Below are positions 1 to 6,135 of a DNA stretch of 6,215 nucleotides, piece by piece. The notes under the pieces were generated by a model, which did no database searches, was not told the DNA's origin, and saw nothing but the letters and a program-made list of their open reading frames with translations. Numbering within the stretch: the first letter of the stretch is position 1; every line of letters starts with the position of its first letter. The position numbers were made by a program, and so were the translations under genes. Source of the DNA: Acidobacteriota bacterium (lineage in GTDB: Bacteria; Acidobacteriota; Terriglobia; UBA7540); NCBI GenBank assembly GCA_003165615.1, contig PLWR01000120.1:1-6215 (forward strand). The letters run 5' to 3'.

Positions 1-105
1 TCCAAGGTGGAAAATCATTGCCTCTCATCAAACCGGGTATGTTTTGCTAACCTCAGATTAATTACAATAGATTTTGTTCCGAAATTTCTTACCTATCCGA
101 ACTTG

Positions 106-152
106 AAAAACGCTTGTCAGCACCACCCCGCCGCTCGGCGCGCCGGGGTGGT
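106..152 (-). terminator. Probable hairpin terminator of the three-gene operon
   Basis: A perfect 9-bp inverted repeat (ACCACCCCG at 122-130, CGGGGTGGT at 144-152) encloses a 13-nt GC-rich loop. Its upstream arm ends inside the TAA stop codon of the PHP gene (154-152). Read on the minus strand, the stem is followed after about 11 nt by five T residues (110-106), which is further away than in a textbook intrinsic terminator. The position at the very end of the operon supports termination, but the poor U-tract leaves open a factor-dependent or merely mRNA-stabilising role. The remaining bases 1-105 are AT-richer and show no gene. Confidence 0.5.
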
Positions 153-1378
153 TACGCCTGGCTAAAGTGTTCAAACCGAGCCTTCGCGTCGGAGATGGTG
201 GGCATGCCTTCCTGATCCACAAATCCCAGTTTGCCTTGCGCGACGAGTCGCTGGTGCCCGAGCAGCAACGCGGTGCTCTGGCGGAACCAGGGCTCGAACT
301 CCGGATCGAGAGCGAAAGGATCCAGAAGGGGCCGCGACTCCGGCGTGTTATGTTCCGTTCCATTGAAGACGGGCCACCATCGCCGCTGCGCAGCGGAGAC
401 AATCTCCTGCAGGCGCTCGCGCGTGTTGCGATGGGGAATGACTTCCACGGCGTAAAAGCCCATGACTTCCAACCTGTCCAGAAGTGCCTCGATATTCTGC
501 TCGCCGGCCAGAACCGGATTTCCCAGAACCGGGTAGGTGGGAATGGACCCGAAGGCCAGGAAGATCGCGCGCAGGTCGGCCACTGAAACAAAAGCATCTG
601 GATCCTCGCGCACAAAACAGGGCGCACCCGCCTTGAGGAGCTTCGACCGGAGGAAAATTTGCAGAGTAGCGTCGTCCCCTCCTGCCGGAGGAGTCGTGCC
701 GCAGCAAGCTGCCATAATTTCGGCGAGAGGCTTTCCCTGTTTCGTGGCCAGTTCGCGCAACCGCAGAAGCAGGGCATAGGCCACGTGCCGCTCCGTGGCA
801 TTCCCGCGCGGGGTCAGCGCCACGACGTCCTCCCATGCAGGACCGTCAACGCCCAGGCGGTCCCGGAAAACTTCCGCCACCTTTGCGGTTATTTCACGAT
901 TGCGACGATCCAGCGCCGCACGCATGCGGGCGAGGTTGCGCATTTCGGGGGAAGATTCCGCTGGATTCCGGGTGATGCCTTTGCCGCACAGGTAAATACG
1001 GCCCGGGTTGTCAGGATCGTTCAGCTTAAGACCGGCTTCCGCCGCATCACGGTCCACGGCGACGGCCTCAAGAGAGAATGTGGCGGCAATGCCGGCAACT
1101 TCGCAGGCGCGGCGAAACTCCTCATGCCCGGCAACCGTGTAGTGGTCGTTGATTCCCAGAACCGCGATCCCTTCCCGCGCCGCCTGCCATACGGCTTCTG
1201 ACGGCGAGCGGAACACGCTGAACGACTCACTGGTGTGAATGTGGCAATTGGTTCCGCGGTGAGGCCGGGGGCCGAGTTGCGCGCAGAGTTGCGCCAGCGC
1301 GGCGATACGTTGCTCGGGCGTACCCTGCCAAAGCTCCGTCTCGAGTTCCTTCCGACGGTCTGCCAGTGGGTTATTCAT
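152..1378 (-). CDS. PHP-domain protein, putative metal-dependent phosphoesterase/hydrolase
   Basis: This 408-residue protein has the hallmarks of the PHP superfamily (polymerase and histidinol phosphatase), whose members bind two or three metal ions and usually hydrolyse phosphoesters. Visible candidate ligands are CHIHT (H46, H48), GINDHY (D78, H79), E104 in FSLEAV, VEVIPHRN (E312, H316) and GTEHNTP (E342, H343). A region of about 120 residues (roughly 140-260), rich in Arg and Ala and apparently helical, separates the early and late motifs, so the protein is longer than a minimal PHP domain. No signal peptide or membrane segment is seen, so it is probably cytoplasmic. The ATG overlaps the upstream stop codon as ATGA and only a weak AGG lies about 12 nt before it, which points to translation coupled to the aldolase/dehydrogenase gene. 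It is the last gene of the operon and ends in TAA at a hairpin. The fold assignment is fairly secure. The substrate is unknown; dephosphorylation of a sugar intermediate is inference from context only. Confidence 0.85.
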   Translation of the reverse strand: MNNPLADRRKELETELWQGTPEQRIAALAQLCAQLGPRPHRGTNCHIHTSESFSVFRSPSEAVWQAAREGIAVLGINDHYTVAGHEEFRRACEVAGIAATFSLEAVAVDRDAAEAGLKLNDPDNPGRIYLCGKGITRNPAESSPEMRNLARMRAALDRRNREITAKVAEVFRDRLGVDGPAWEDVVALTPRGNATERHVAYALLLRLRELATKQGKPLAEIMAACCGTTPPAGGDDATLQIFLRSKLLKAGAPCFVREDPDAFVSVADLRAIFLAFGSIPTYPVLGNPVLAGEQNIEALLDRLEVMGFYAVEVIPHRNTRERLQEIVSAAQRRWWPVFNGTEHNTPESRPLLDPFALDPEFEPWFRQSTALLLGHQRLVAQGKLGFVDQEGMPTISDAKARFEHFSQA

Positions 1379-3312
1379 CGAACCATGACCTGTCCGCTAT
1401 CCACCACCAGTGTTTGACCCGTGATGCAGCGTGCGGCATCGGAGCAGAGGAAAACTGCGGCCGCGGCAATGTCAGAGCGCTTGATGTCGCGTTTGAGAGC
1501 GGTCAAATTCACATAGTAGGGGATGACTTCCTCAGGCTTGATCCCCTTTTTGCGAGCGGCGGTCTTGATATACTCCGGGTTCCAGATTTTCGACCCTTCG
1601 AAAACATTGCCCGGGGCAAGGGCATTGACGCGAATGCCATCGCCTCCCAATTCCAGCGCCCAACCTCGCATCAGGTGCAACTCTCCGGCCTTCGTAGCAT
1701 TGTACGCGGAGTTGGCCCGCGATGCGTCCAGACCGCTCTTGGACGAGAGTATGATCATCGCCCCGCCGTCCGCCTGGGCGCGCATGATGCGTGCCGCCTC
1801 CCGAGCCACCAGGAAATAGCCCGTGAGGTTAATCTCCAGAGCCCTCCGCCATAAATCCACCGGCATATCCACCAGCTCGTAGGCGGGGGCAATTCCCGCC
1901 GCGCACACCGCGATGTCAACGCCTCCCCAATGGCGCAGCACCTGGTCAAATGCCGTGGCGACGGACCGCTCGTCGGTCACATCCATGTGTACAGGAAACG
2001 CGCGGGCGGGAGCGGCAGAGGCGGCAGCGGCTTCCTTTGCGCCGGAATCATCAACGTCGCAGAAGGCCACCGCGGCTCCAGCTTCCACCAATCCTAGCGC
2101 GATGCCACAACCCAGACCCGACGCCGCGCCCGTCACCAACGCGACCTTGCCCGCCAAGCCTTCGGTGGCCATGCCCAATAACTTTGAACGATAGTGTTCG
2201 GCTTCCCAGTTGATAATGAAGGCGGCGGACGCCGGGGCAAGATTGTGCGCGCTGCCGCGTCCGGATGCCAGATGGGTTATCCCCGCGGCAGCCACGGCCA
2301 GTGACTCCGCCGCATCAAGCTTCTTCGCATCTTCAGCCAGCAAAAACGTTCCCACCTCACGAACCACAGCCACGCGGGGCGGAGCCTTCTCCACCAGAGC
2401 AGCTTGCAGTCTTGCCGGCAAGTCCTTCAGGGATTCGGCCAGAATCGCCCGGGCGCCCGTATAAACGATGTGGTCCGGGGTCAGTGATCCGGCAGCCAAT
2501 AATTCCGCTCGTTCATCGCACGCCACACTGGCCAGTTCGGAATTGCCGGTCAACCGGGCGAAAGGCGCGCGCCCCTTCACTTCTCTCCAGCCCTTGCGCA
2601 GCAGGACCATGGCCTTGCGCAATGTCGCGGAATCCGGTCCTTGGGGTGCACGACGCGGCTTCATCCCTGGCTGGAAATAACGCTCGCACCGGCTCACCCA
2701 TTCCGCATGGAGCGCCACACAGGCCTGAGCCTCGGGGGCGGAAACCAGCAGGCCGTGGTTCTCCATGAACAGGACCACGGGCAGACGGCCATGGGCACGT
2801 TCGTAAGCCTCAGCAGCTGACTTGATGGTGTCCGCCAGGCTCCAGCCGGGATCGGTGTAGGGCACCCAGAGCGGGGGGAGCTCACCCGCGGGCGTGATCT
2901 CTTCCAATGCCTTCAACCCGGGCCCACAGTTCAGGGCATTAGCGGCAACAGGATGGGTGTGAATGACGAACCTGCCGAGCATGGCGTGCAGCGCGGTTTC
3001 AACGGAAGGCCGCCCGCTGCCGCCGACGATAGCGGAGGAAAAATGCTTCAGCACGCGGGCTTCGCGGGTGTCGGTTTCCAGCGTGGCCAGATCTTTCTGC
3101 TCAAAAATGCTCAGAACCGCCGCGACGTCCACTTCCACCCAGCCCGCCGACTCGCTCATGGAAGTCAAGGCTGTACCACTGGCCTTGATGGCCATCGTTC
3201 GACCGTCGGGCGATTTCACCGAGGTGTTTCCACCACCCGCTTGCACGTAATCCGTTCGAGAGCCGACAGCGCAGGAGATTTCAATGAGCTGCGCCAGAGA
3301 TTGTTTATCCAT
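1375..3312 (-). CDS. Bifunctional class II aldolase / short-chain dehydrogenase (rhamnulose-1-phosphate aldolase/alcohol dehydrogenase-like)
   Basis: This is a two-domain fusion of 645 residues from the ATG at 3312. Numbers below count from a TTG 21 bases upstream; subtract 7 for the ATG start. The N-terminal half is a class II aldolase/adducin domain: GGGNTSVK (33-40) for phosphate or substrate binding, E112 as likely acid/base, and zinc ligands H125 and H127 (IHTHP) and H193 (ENHGLL). The C-terminal half is a short-chain dehydrogenase: TGAASGLG (401-408) for cofactor binding, D426 after strand 2 suggesting NAD rather than NADP, D451, N502, S531, and YNATK with Y544 and K548. The usual NNAG motif reads CAAG (477-480). 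Known relatives cleave L-rhamnulose 1-phosphate and oxidise lactaldehyde, but many homologues have no proven substrate. The ATG is preferred because it leaves an 11-nt gap after the upstream stop, whereas the TTG (3333) would overlap that gene; neither has a clear ribosome binding site. The gene overlaps the PHP gene by 4 bases. Confidence 0.9.
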   Translation of the reverse strand: MDKQSLAQLIEISCAVGSRTDYVQAGGGNTSVKSPDGRTMAIKASGTALTSMSESAGWVEVDVAAVLSIFEQKDLATLETDTREARVLKHFSSAIVGGSGRPSVETALHAMLGRFVIHTHPVAANALNCGPGLKALEEITPAGELPPLWVPYTDPGWSLADTIKSAAEAYERAHGRLPVVLFMENHGLLVSAPEAQACVALHAEWVSRCERYFQPGMKPRRAPQGPDSATLRKAMVLLRKGWREVKGRAPFARLTGNSELASVACDERAELLAAGSLTPDHIVYTGARAILAESLKDLPARLQAALVEKAPPRVAVVREVGTFLLAEDAKKLDAAESLAVAAAGITHLASGRGSAHNLAPASAAFIINWEAEHYRSKLLGMATEGLAGKVALVTGAASGLGCGIALGLVEAGAAVAFCDVDDSGAKEAAAASAAPARAFPVHMDVTDERSVATAFDQVLRHWGGVDIAVCAAGIAPAYELVDMPVDLWRRALEINLTGYFLVAREAARIMRAQADGGAMIILSSKSGLDASRANSAYNATKAGELHLMRGWALELGGDGIRVNALAPGNVFEGSKIWNPEYIKTAARKKGIKPEEVIPYYVNLTALKRDIKRSDIAAAAVFLCSDAARCITGQTLVVDSGQVMVR

Positions 3313-3323
3313 TATGGGTATCG

Positions 3324-4379
3324 CTAATCGCAAACAATGACGGTTTTAATTCCCTGACCCGCCTCGATCACGGCGTAGGCCTTTACCATATCCTGCAACT
3401 GAAACCGGTGAGTGAGGAAGCGTTCCCAAGGCAGGTCATCGCGAGAGACCATGGCCAGAGCCTGGTGGTAATGCTGGAGGTTGGAAGCAAAACATCCAAA
3501 GACAGAAATTTCATTGTAATGGATGAAATTACTGTCGATGGGGAGAATGGGGTTGTCTTTGGGCACACCCGCGAAAAATGAAACCCGACCTTTCTTCCGG
3601 ACCAACTTCAAGGCATCAGCCTGAGCCGCTTTCACCGAACAGGCGGTAATCGCGATATCGAATTTCTCCCCGCCCCCCGCCGCCAGAATCTTGTTGACCG
3701 CGTCGCCCCCCGAGGTGTTTACAGCCAAGCCGAGCCCAAACTCCGTCACATAATCAAGGCGCTCCTGCGAAACATCGGCCACGATGATCGGGCTGCAGCC
3801 CCGCGTCTTCAGGCTGCTGGCATGCATGATACCGATCGGCCCGGCCCCGAAAATGACGGCGCGATCACCCGCCTGAGGAGATAAATACTCCTGGCCGTTC
3901 AAAACACAGGAAAGCGGCTCAATCAGCGCAGCGCGCTCCACGGACATGGAATCCGGAATGGGAATGACATTGCCCTGGGCAACCGCGGCGGCGGGAATCT
4001 TAACGTATTCGGCGAAGCCCCCGGCATAATCGTAGCCCAGCGCCGTAAAAGCATCACAAAGATTATATTGTTTGCGCTGGCAGTAAATACACTTCCCGCA
4101 CCCCACCACTGTTCCTACCACAGTCTCTTGCCCAAGGTGGAGTCCATGGTCCACGCCCGAGCCCATCTCGTAAACGGTTCCGACGATTTCGTGGCCGGTA
4201 ATGGCAGGCGGCACCACGTTCTTCTGCCCGTGGGTGAAGATGCGCTTGTCGGTCCCGCACACCGAACAGCGCTGAACCCGCAGGACGACTTCCCCAGGGC
4301 CCGCCATGGGCTTCGGGACATCCTCGATTCGCACGTCTCTTACCCCGTGGAAAACTGCGGCTTTCATCAGAGCACTCAT
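3324..4379 (-). CDS. Zinc-dependent medium-chain alcohol/polyol dehydrogenase (sorbitol/threonine dehydrogenase-like)
   Basis: This 351-residue protein has the normal length of the medium-chain zinc dehydrogenases, which oxidise a secondary alcohol or polyol with NAD(P). Catalytic-zinc ligands are C41 (SVCGTD), H63 and E64 (GHE) and E154 (IEPLSC). The structural-zinc lobe is complete, with C94, C97, C100 and C108. The Rossmann domain shows GAGPIG (178-183), and D202 at the end of the second strand favours NAD over NADP. No catalytic residue appears to be missing, and the protein looks cytoplasmic. The ATG at 4379 is chosen over an in-frame ATG at 4367 because GGAGGAGG lies 10 nt before it. 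It is the first gene of the operon, behind a candidate promoter. The TAG stop is 11 nt before the ATG of the aldolase fusion, so the two enzymes probably act in one pathway. Sorbitol, threonine, butanediol or another polyol could be the substrate; the sequence alone does not decide. Confidence 0.92.
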   Translation of the reverse strand: MSALMKAAVFHGVRDVRIEDVPKPMAGPGEVVLRVQRCSVCGTDKRIFTHGQKNVVPPAITGHEIVGTVYEMGSGVDHGLHLGQETVVGTVVGCGKCIYCQRKQYNLCDAFTALGYDYAGGFAEYVKIPAAAVAQGNVIPIPDSMSVERAALIEPLSCVLNGQEYLSPQAGDRAVIFGAGPIGIMHASSLKTRGCSPIIVADVSQERLDYVTEFGLGLAVNTSGGDAVNKILAAGGGEKFDIAITACSVKAAQADALKLVRKKGRVSFFAGVPKDNPILPIDSNFIHYNEISVFGCFASNLQHYHQALAMVSRDDLPWERFLTHRFQLQDMVKAYAVIEAGQGIKTVIVCD

Positions 4380-4389
4380 TTATCTCGTG

Positions 4390-4397
4390 CCTCCTCC
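4390..4397 (-). promoter_or_regulatory. Strong ribosome binding site of the zinc dehydrogenase gene
   Basis: On the minus strand GGAGGAGG stands 10 nt upstream of the ATG at 4379. It is the only strong Shine-Dalgarno sequence in the operon; the two downstream genes have weak or no such site, consistent with translational coupling. It fixes the start choice of the first gene. An 11-base palindrome (CTGGATTCCAG, 4410-4400) sits just upstream of it. Confidence 0.75.
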
Positions 4398-4560
4398 GGC
4401 TGGAATCCAGATCCCGAACCCGCAAAGCGGACTCGGCAAGATGTTTTGCGCCCCATGCCCCCCATGGGTATCAGGTAAGACAGGAACAGAGGGATCGGGA
4501 TGGGTCTCCAAATTCTCGTGCCCACTAACACTGCCAAAAAGCTCTGCGCACAAACTACAA

Positions 4561-4589
4561 AGTATACATGCAATATCAGGGTCATTCAA
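4561..4589 (-). promoter_or_regulatory. Candidate sigma70-type promoter of the three-gene operon
   Basis: On the minus strand TTGAAT (4589-4584) and TATACT (4566-4561) are separated by exactly 17 bases. They match the sigma70 consensus at 4 of 6 and 5 of 6 positions. The expected start point is near 4554, giving a leader of about 175 nt before the dehydrogenase ATG. The site lies in the only large gap between the genes and in the correct orientation. It is a motif match and was not tested against background. Confidence 0.55.
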
Positions 4590-4608
4590 CTTGCTTTGCG
4601 CGCAGGTG

Positions 4609-4647
4609 CTGGTGTCATTTGGAATGGAAACCCTTCCAAAGCACCAG
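4609..4647. repeat. Two-part inverted repeat between the protease-like gene and the operon promoter
   Basis: CTGGTG (4609-4614) pairs with CACCAG (4642-4647), and inside it TTTGGAA (4618-4624) pairs with TTCCAAA (4634-4640). The 9-base loop is at 4625-4633 and a small asymmetric internal loop (three bases against one) separates the two helices. It lies 46 bases past the stop of the protease-like gene and 19 bases upstream of the -35 element. No T-run follows on the minus strand, so it is not a textbook terminator. It could stabilise the upstream mRNA 3' end, support factor-dependent termination, or be a regulator site for the operon. A weaker GGAGT-type hairpin (GGGAG 4672-4676 with CTCCC 4684-4688) lies closer to the stop codon. 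Confidence 0.5.
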
Positions 4648-4692
4648 TCATGGCGGCGAGCGCTGGGCCAAGGGAGCGAGGGACTCCCGACT

Positions 4693-5997
4693 TCAAAGCG
4701 CGCGCAGCCAAGCGAGCATGGTTTCTGTTTTGGCGGGGGGCACGCCTTCCGCCCAAATGCACTCATCTCCATTGCGCTCCATCAGGACCGCGCCGCTCGC
4801 TGCCGATCCAATAAACTCATTCGCGCTGGAGCGTTTGCTGGTGGTAAGGTCGGAATACTTATTTGCCAGAATGGTGTGGTAGTCACGGAAGAACGCCTGA
4901 GCCTGTTCGGGACTGGTCCAGCGCGTGCGCGCCACCAGCGTGTAGTCATTCCCACCAGAGTTCTCATAGAGCAGATACCGGTCCGCCAGCCACGCTGGCC
5001 CTAGCGTTTTGCCTTCGTCTTCGGAAATGAGTTGCCCAAGGAGGGCGTAGTAGCCGAGTTCGCCCAACGAGTTCCCCGTCAGAAACCGGAGGCCCGGCGC
5101 AAGTTCAAGCGCCGGCGGACGCGTCAATTCGACCTTGGGAAGCACCTGATGATTGAAATAGACCTCCGGCTCGAAGATTTCTTTGGTGCTTTCCGGAGGA
5201 TGCTCAAACAACACATTGAGGTCTTTCCACCCACCGCGTTGCAGACCGGCTTGGATAAAGCCCATGCCTTGTACATAAGGGAAGAGGAGCTGCACGCGGA
5301 AGAAGTAGGGCGCATTCGAAAGTTCCGCAGAACCTCCGAGCTCCCCGGAACCCAGGGCATCGAGCAAAGGGGCGAGCAACTGCATATCCCCCAGTTCCGT
5401 CCCACCGGTGGCTTGCTGCATCATGGCTGCCGTGGCATGCCCTTCCACAACGGCCTGCCGCGCCGCCGTGGCATCGTCATCATCGCGGGCGCCGTGCATA
5501 TAACTATCCAGGTCCCAATTTTGATCCTGAAGCGCGTGGGTGAGTTCGTGGGAAAGTGTCATGCTCTGCATTTCCGGCGGAACCCAGTCCGCAATGAACA
5601 TGGTCTTGCGCTTGGGGTCATAGAAGCCCGCCGCCTGTTCCGTCAATAAGCTGATCACAAACTTTTCCAGGTTGAAATCCCGCGGTACAACCCCTAAGAC
5701 ACGCGCCAGGGCCTCCTGCGCGTGGATCTGTGCAGGGGTCATCTCTTCATGCATGTTCTGGGTAATGTATCTTTCCACTTCCGGGCGGCTGGCCACCCGC
5801 TTATTCAGAGATCCCTTGATGGGCAGGCCGGTAATCTGGCTCATCTGCTGAAGAACTTCGTCAGCCTGAGAGAGGAGTTCCTGAGCCGACTGCGGTTGGG
5901 CGACGACTGTCGTCGCGAACAGAAGCAGCAGGCTGAACGAGATCAACCGGGAGAAAAATGGAAACCAATATCGTAGGCCTGGCTTAATGGGTTGCAT
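4693..5997 (-). CDS. Secreted protein with HExxH zinc-metallopeptidase motif, function unknown
   Basis: From the ATG at 5997 the protein has 434 residues. It begins with a clear Sec signal peptide: basic residues in MQPIKPGLR, a hydrophobic core ISFSLLLLF and probable cleavage after VVA (residue 33), so it acts outside the cytoplasmic membrane. The key motif is LSHELTH, with H150, E151 and H154, typical of gluzincin-type zinc peptidases. VVEGHA follows about 30 residues later, where E185 or H187 could be the third zinc ligand. GFYDPK at 124-129 precedes the motif and an acidic DDDD run at about 173-176 follows it. No other membrane segment is seen. I recognise the general style of uncharacterised HELTH proteins but not a named family. 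The frame stays open to 6135, but those 46 extra codons translate a palindromic repeat and would bury the signal peptide, so they are rejected. Only a weak GGGG lies about 11 nt before the chosen ATG. It is probably transcribed separately from the downstream operon. Confidence 0.85.
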   Translation of the reverse strand: MQPIKPGLRYWFPFFSRLISFSLLLLFATTVVAQPQSAQELLSQADEVLQQMSQITGLPIKGSLNKRVASRPEVERYITQNMHEEMTPAQIHAQEALARVLGVVPRDFNLEKFVISLLTEQAAGFYDPKRKTMFIADWVPPEMQSMTLSHELTHALQDQNWDLDSYMHGARDDDDATAARQAVVEGHATAAMMQQATGGTELGDMQLLAPLLDALGSGELGGSAELSNAPYFFRVQLLFPYVQGMGFIQAGLQRGGWKDLNVLFEHPPESTKEIFEPEVYFNHQVLPKVELTRPPALELAPGLRFLTGNSLGELGYYALLGQLISEDEGKTLGPAWLADRYLLYENSGGNDYTLVARTRWTSPEQAQAFFRDYHTILANKYSDLTTSKRSSANEFIGSAASGAVLMERNGDECIWAEGVPPAKTETMLAWLRAL

Positions 5998-6023
5998 CGT
6001 ATTGAACGCCCCGCACTGAGATT

Positions 6024-6072
6024 GTAGCGCCGGCTTCCAGCGGGCATAGAGCCGCCAAGATGGCGGCGCCAC
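6024..6072. repeat. Imperfect palindromic intergenic repeat with two inner hairpins
   Basis: The outer arms GTAGCGCC (6024-6031) and GGCGCCAC (6065-6072) are inverted with one mismatch. Inside are two hairpins: GCCGGCT-TCC-AGCGGGC (6029-6045, 6 of 7 pairs) and GCCGCCA-AGA-TGGCGGC (6051-6067, 7 of 7 pairs). This architecture resembles interspersed palindromic elements I associate with intergenic DNA of Acidobacteria, Planctomycetes and Verrucomicrobia, but only one copy is in the window. Its left end abuts TACAAT on the minus strand (6026-6021), a possible -10 element for the secreted-protein gene, without a matching -35 element. Confidence 0.55.
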
Positions 6073-6081
6073 GTTTACACT

Positions 6082-6105
6082 TGGACAGCTCCCAAACCTG
6101 GACAG
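6082..6105 (+). repeat. Direct repeat of TGGACAG, 17-base period
   Basis: TGGACAG occurs at 6082-6088 and 6099-6105, start to start 17 bases. The second copy is also the centre of an inverted repeat, CAAAC (6093-6097) with GTTTG (6105-6109). The pair lies directly upstream of a possible rightward -35 element, a position compatible with a regulator binding in tandem. It could equally be a remnant of a dispersed repeat. Confidence 0.4.
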
Positions 6106-6106
6106 T

Positions 6107-6135
6107 TTGACCCGCCTCGGTAACGAGACTATCAT
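6107..6135 (+). promoter_or_regulatory. Candidate rightward promoter at the window edge
   Basis: On the plus strand TTGACC (6107-6112) and TATCAT (6130-6135) are separated by exactly 17 bases and match the sigma70 consensus at 5 of 6 positions each. Transcription would start near 6142 and leave the window to the right, diverging from the secreted-protein gene. No coding start is visible in the remaining 80 bases, which hold only a loose inverted repeat (CCGGC 6140-6144, GCCGG 6153-6157), so the target gene is unseen. Confidence 0.4.

Larger units (their letters stand above)
4380..4692. other. 313-base intergenic region with structured operon leader
   Basis: This is the largest gap between genes. 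In minus-strand order it holds a small GC hairpin after the protease-like gene, the two-part inverted repeat, the candidate promoter and a leader of about 175 nt. The leader contains an ATCCCGA/TCGGGAT pair (4501-4495 and 4417-4411), a CCGC-TTT-GCGG mini-hairpin (4430-4420), a CCCATGGG palindrome (4468-4461), an 11-base palindrome and the ribosome binding site. An open frame of 69 codons (4585-4376) overlaps the dehydrogenase ATG by 4 bases, but its first codon lies inside the promoter. I recognise no known riboswitch or T-box in the leader. Confidence 0.5.

Noticed and set aside
44..68. Possible rightward promoter TTGCTA ... TACAAT
   Set aside because: The spacer is only 13 bases and no gene follows on the plus strand.
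659..1201. Plus-strand open frame of 180 codons antisense to the PHP gene
   Set aside because: It has no recognisable domain and lies wholly opposite a gene with clear PHP motifs; GC-rich coding DNA commonly gives such antisense frames.
4383..4522. Nine-base direct repeat TCTCGTGCC at 4383-4391 and 4514-4522
   Set aside because: It is short and without accompanying structure, and one copy adjoins the ribosome binding site; coincidence is a sufficient explanation.
4672..4688. GGGAG/CTCCC hairpin after the secreted-protein gene as an intrinsic terminator
   Set aside because: It has only 5 base pairs and no following T-run on the minus strand.
4306..5004. Plus-strand open frame of 232 codons spanning the intergenic gap
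   Set aside because: It runs antisense to parts of two well-supported genes and across promoter and hairpin sequence, with no protein motif.
5032..5649. Plus-strand open frame of 205 codons antisense to the secreted protein gene
   Set aside because: It is opposite the HELTH coding region, has no recognisable motif and has an Arg- and Gly-rich composition typical of shadow frames.
5998..6135. 46-codon N-terminal extension of the secreted protein
   Set aside because: It is rich in Pro, Arg and Trp because it reads through the palindromic repeat, and it would place the signal peptide internally. The ATG at 5997 gives a proper N-terminal signal sequence.
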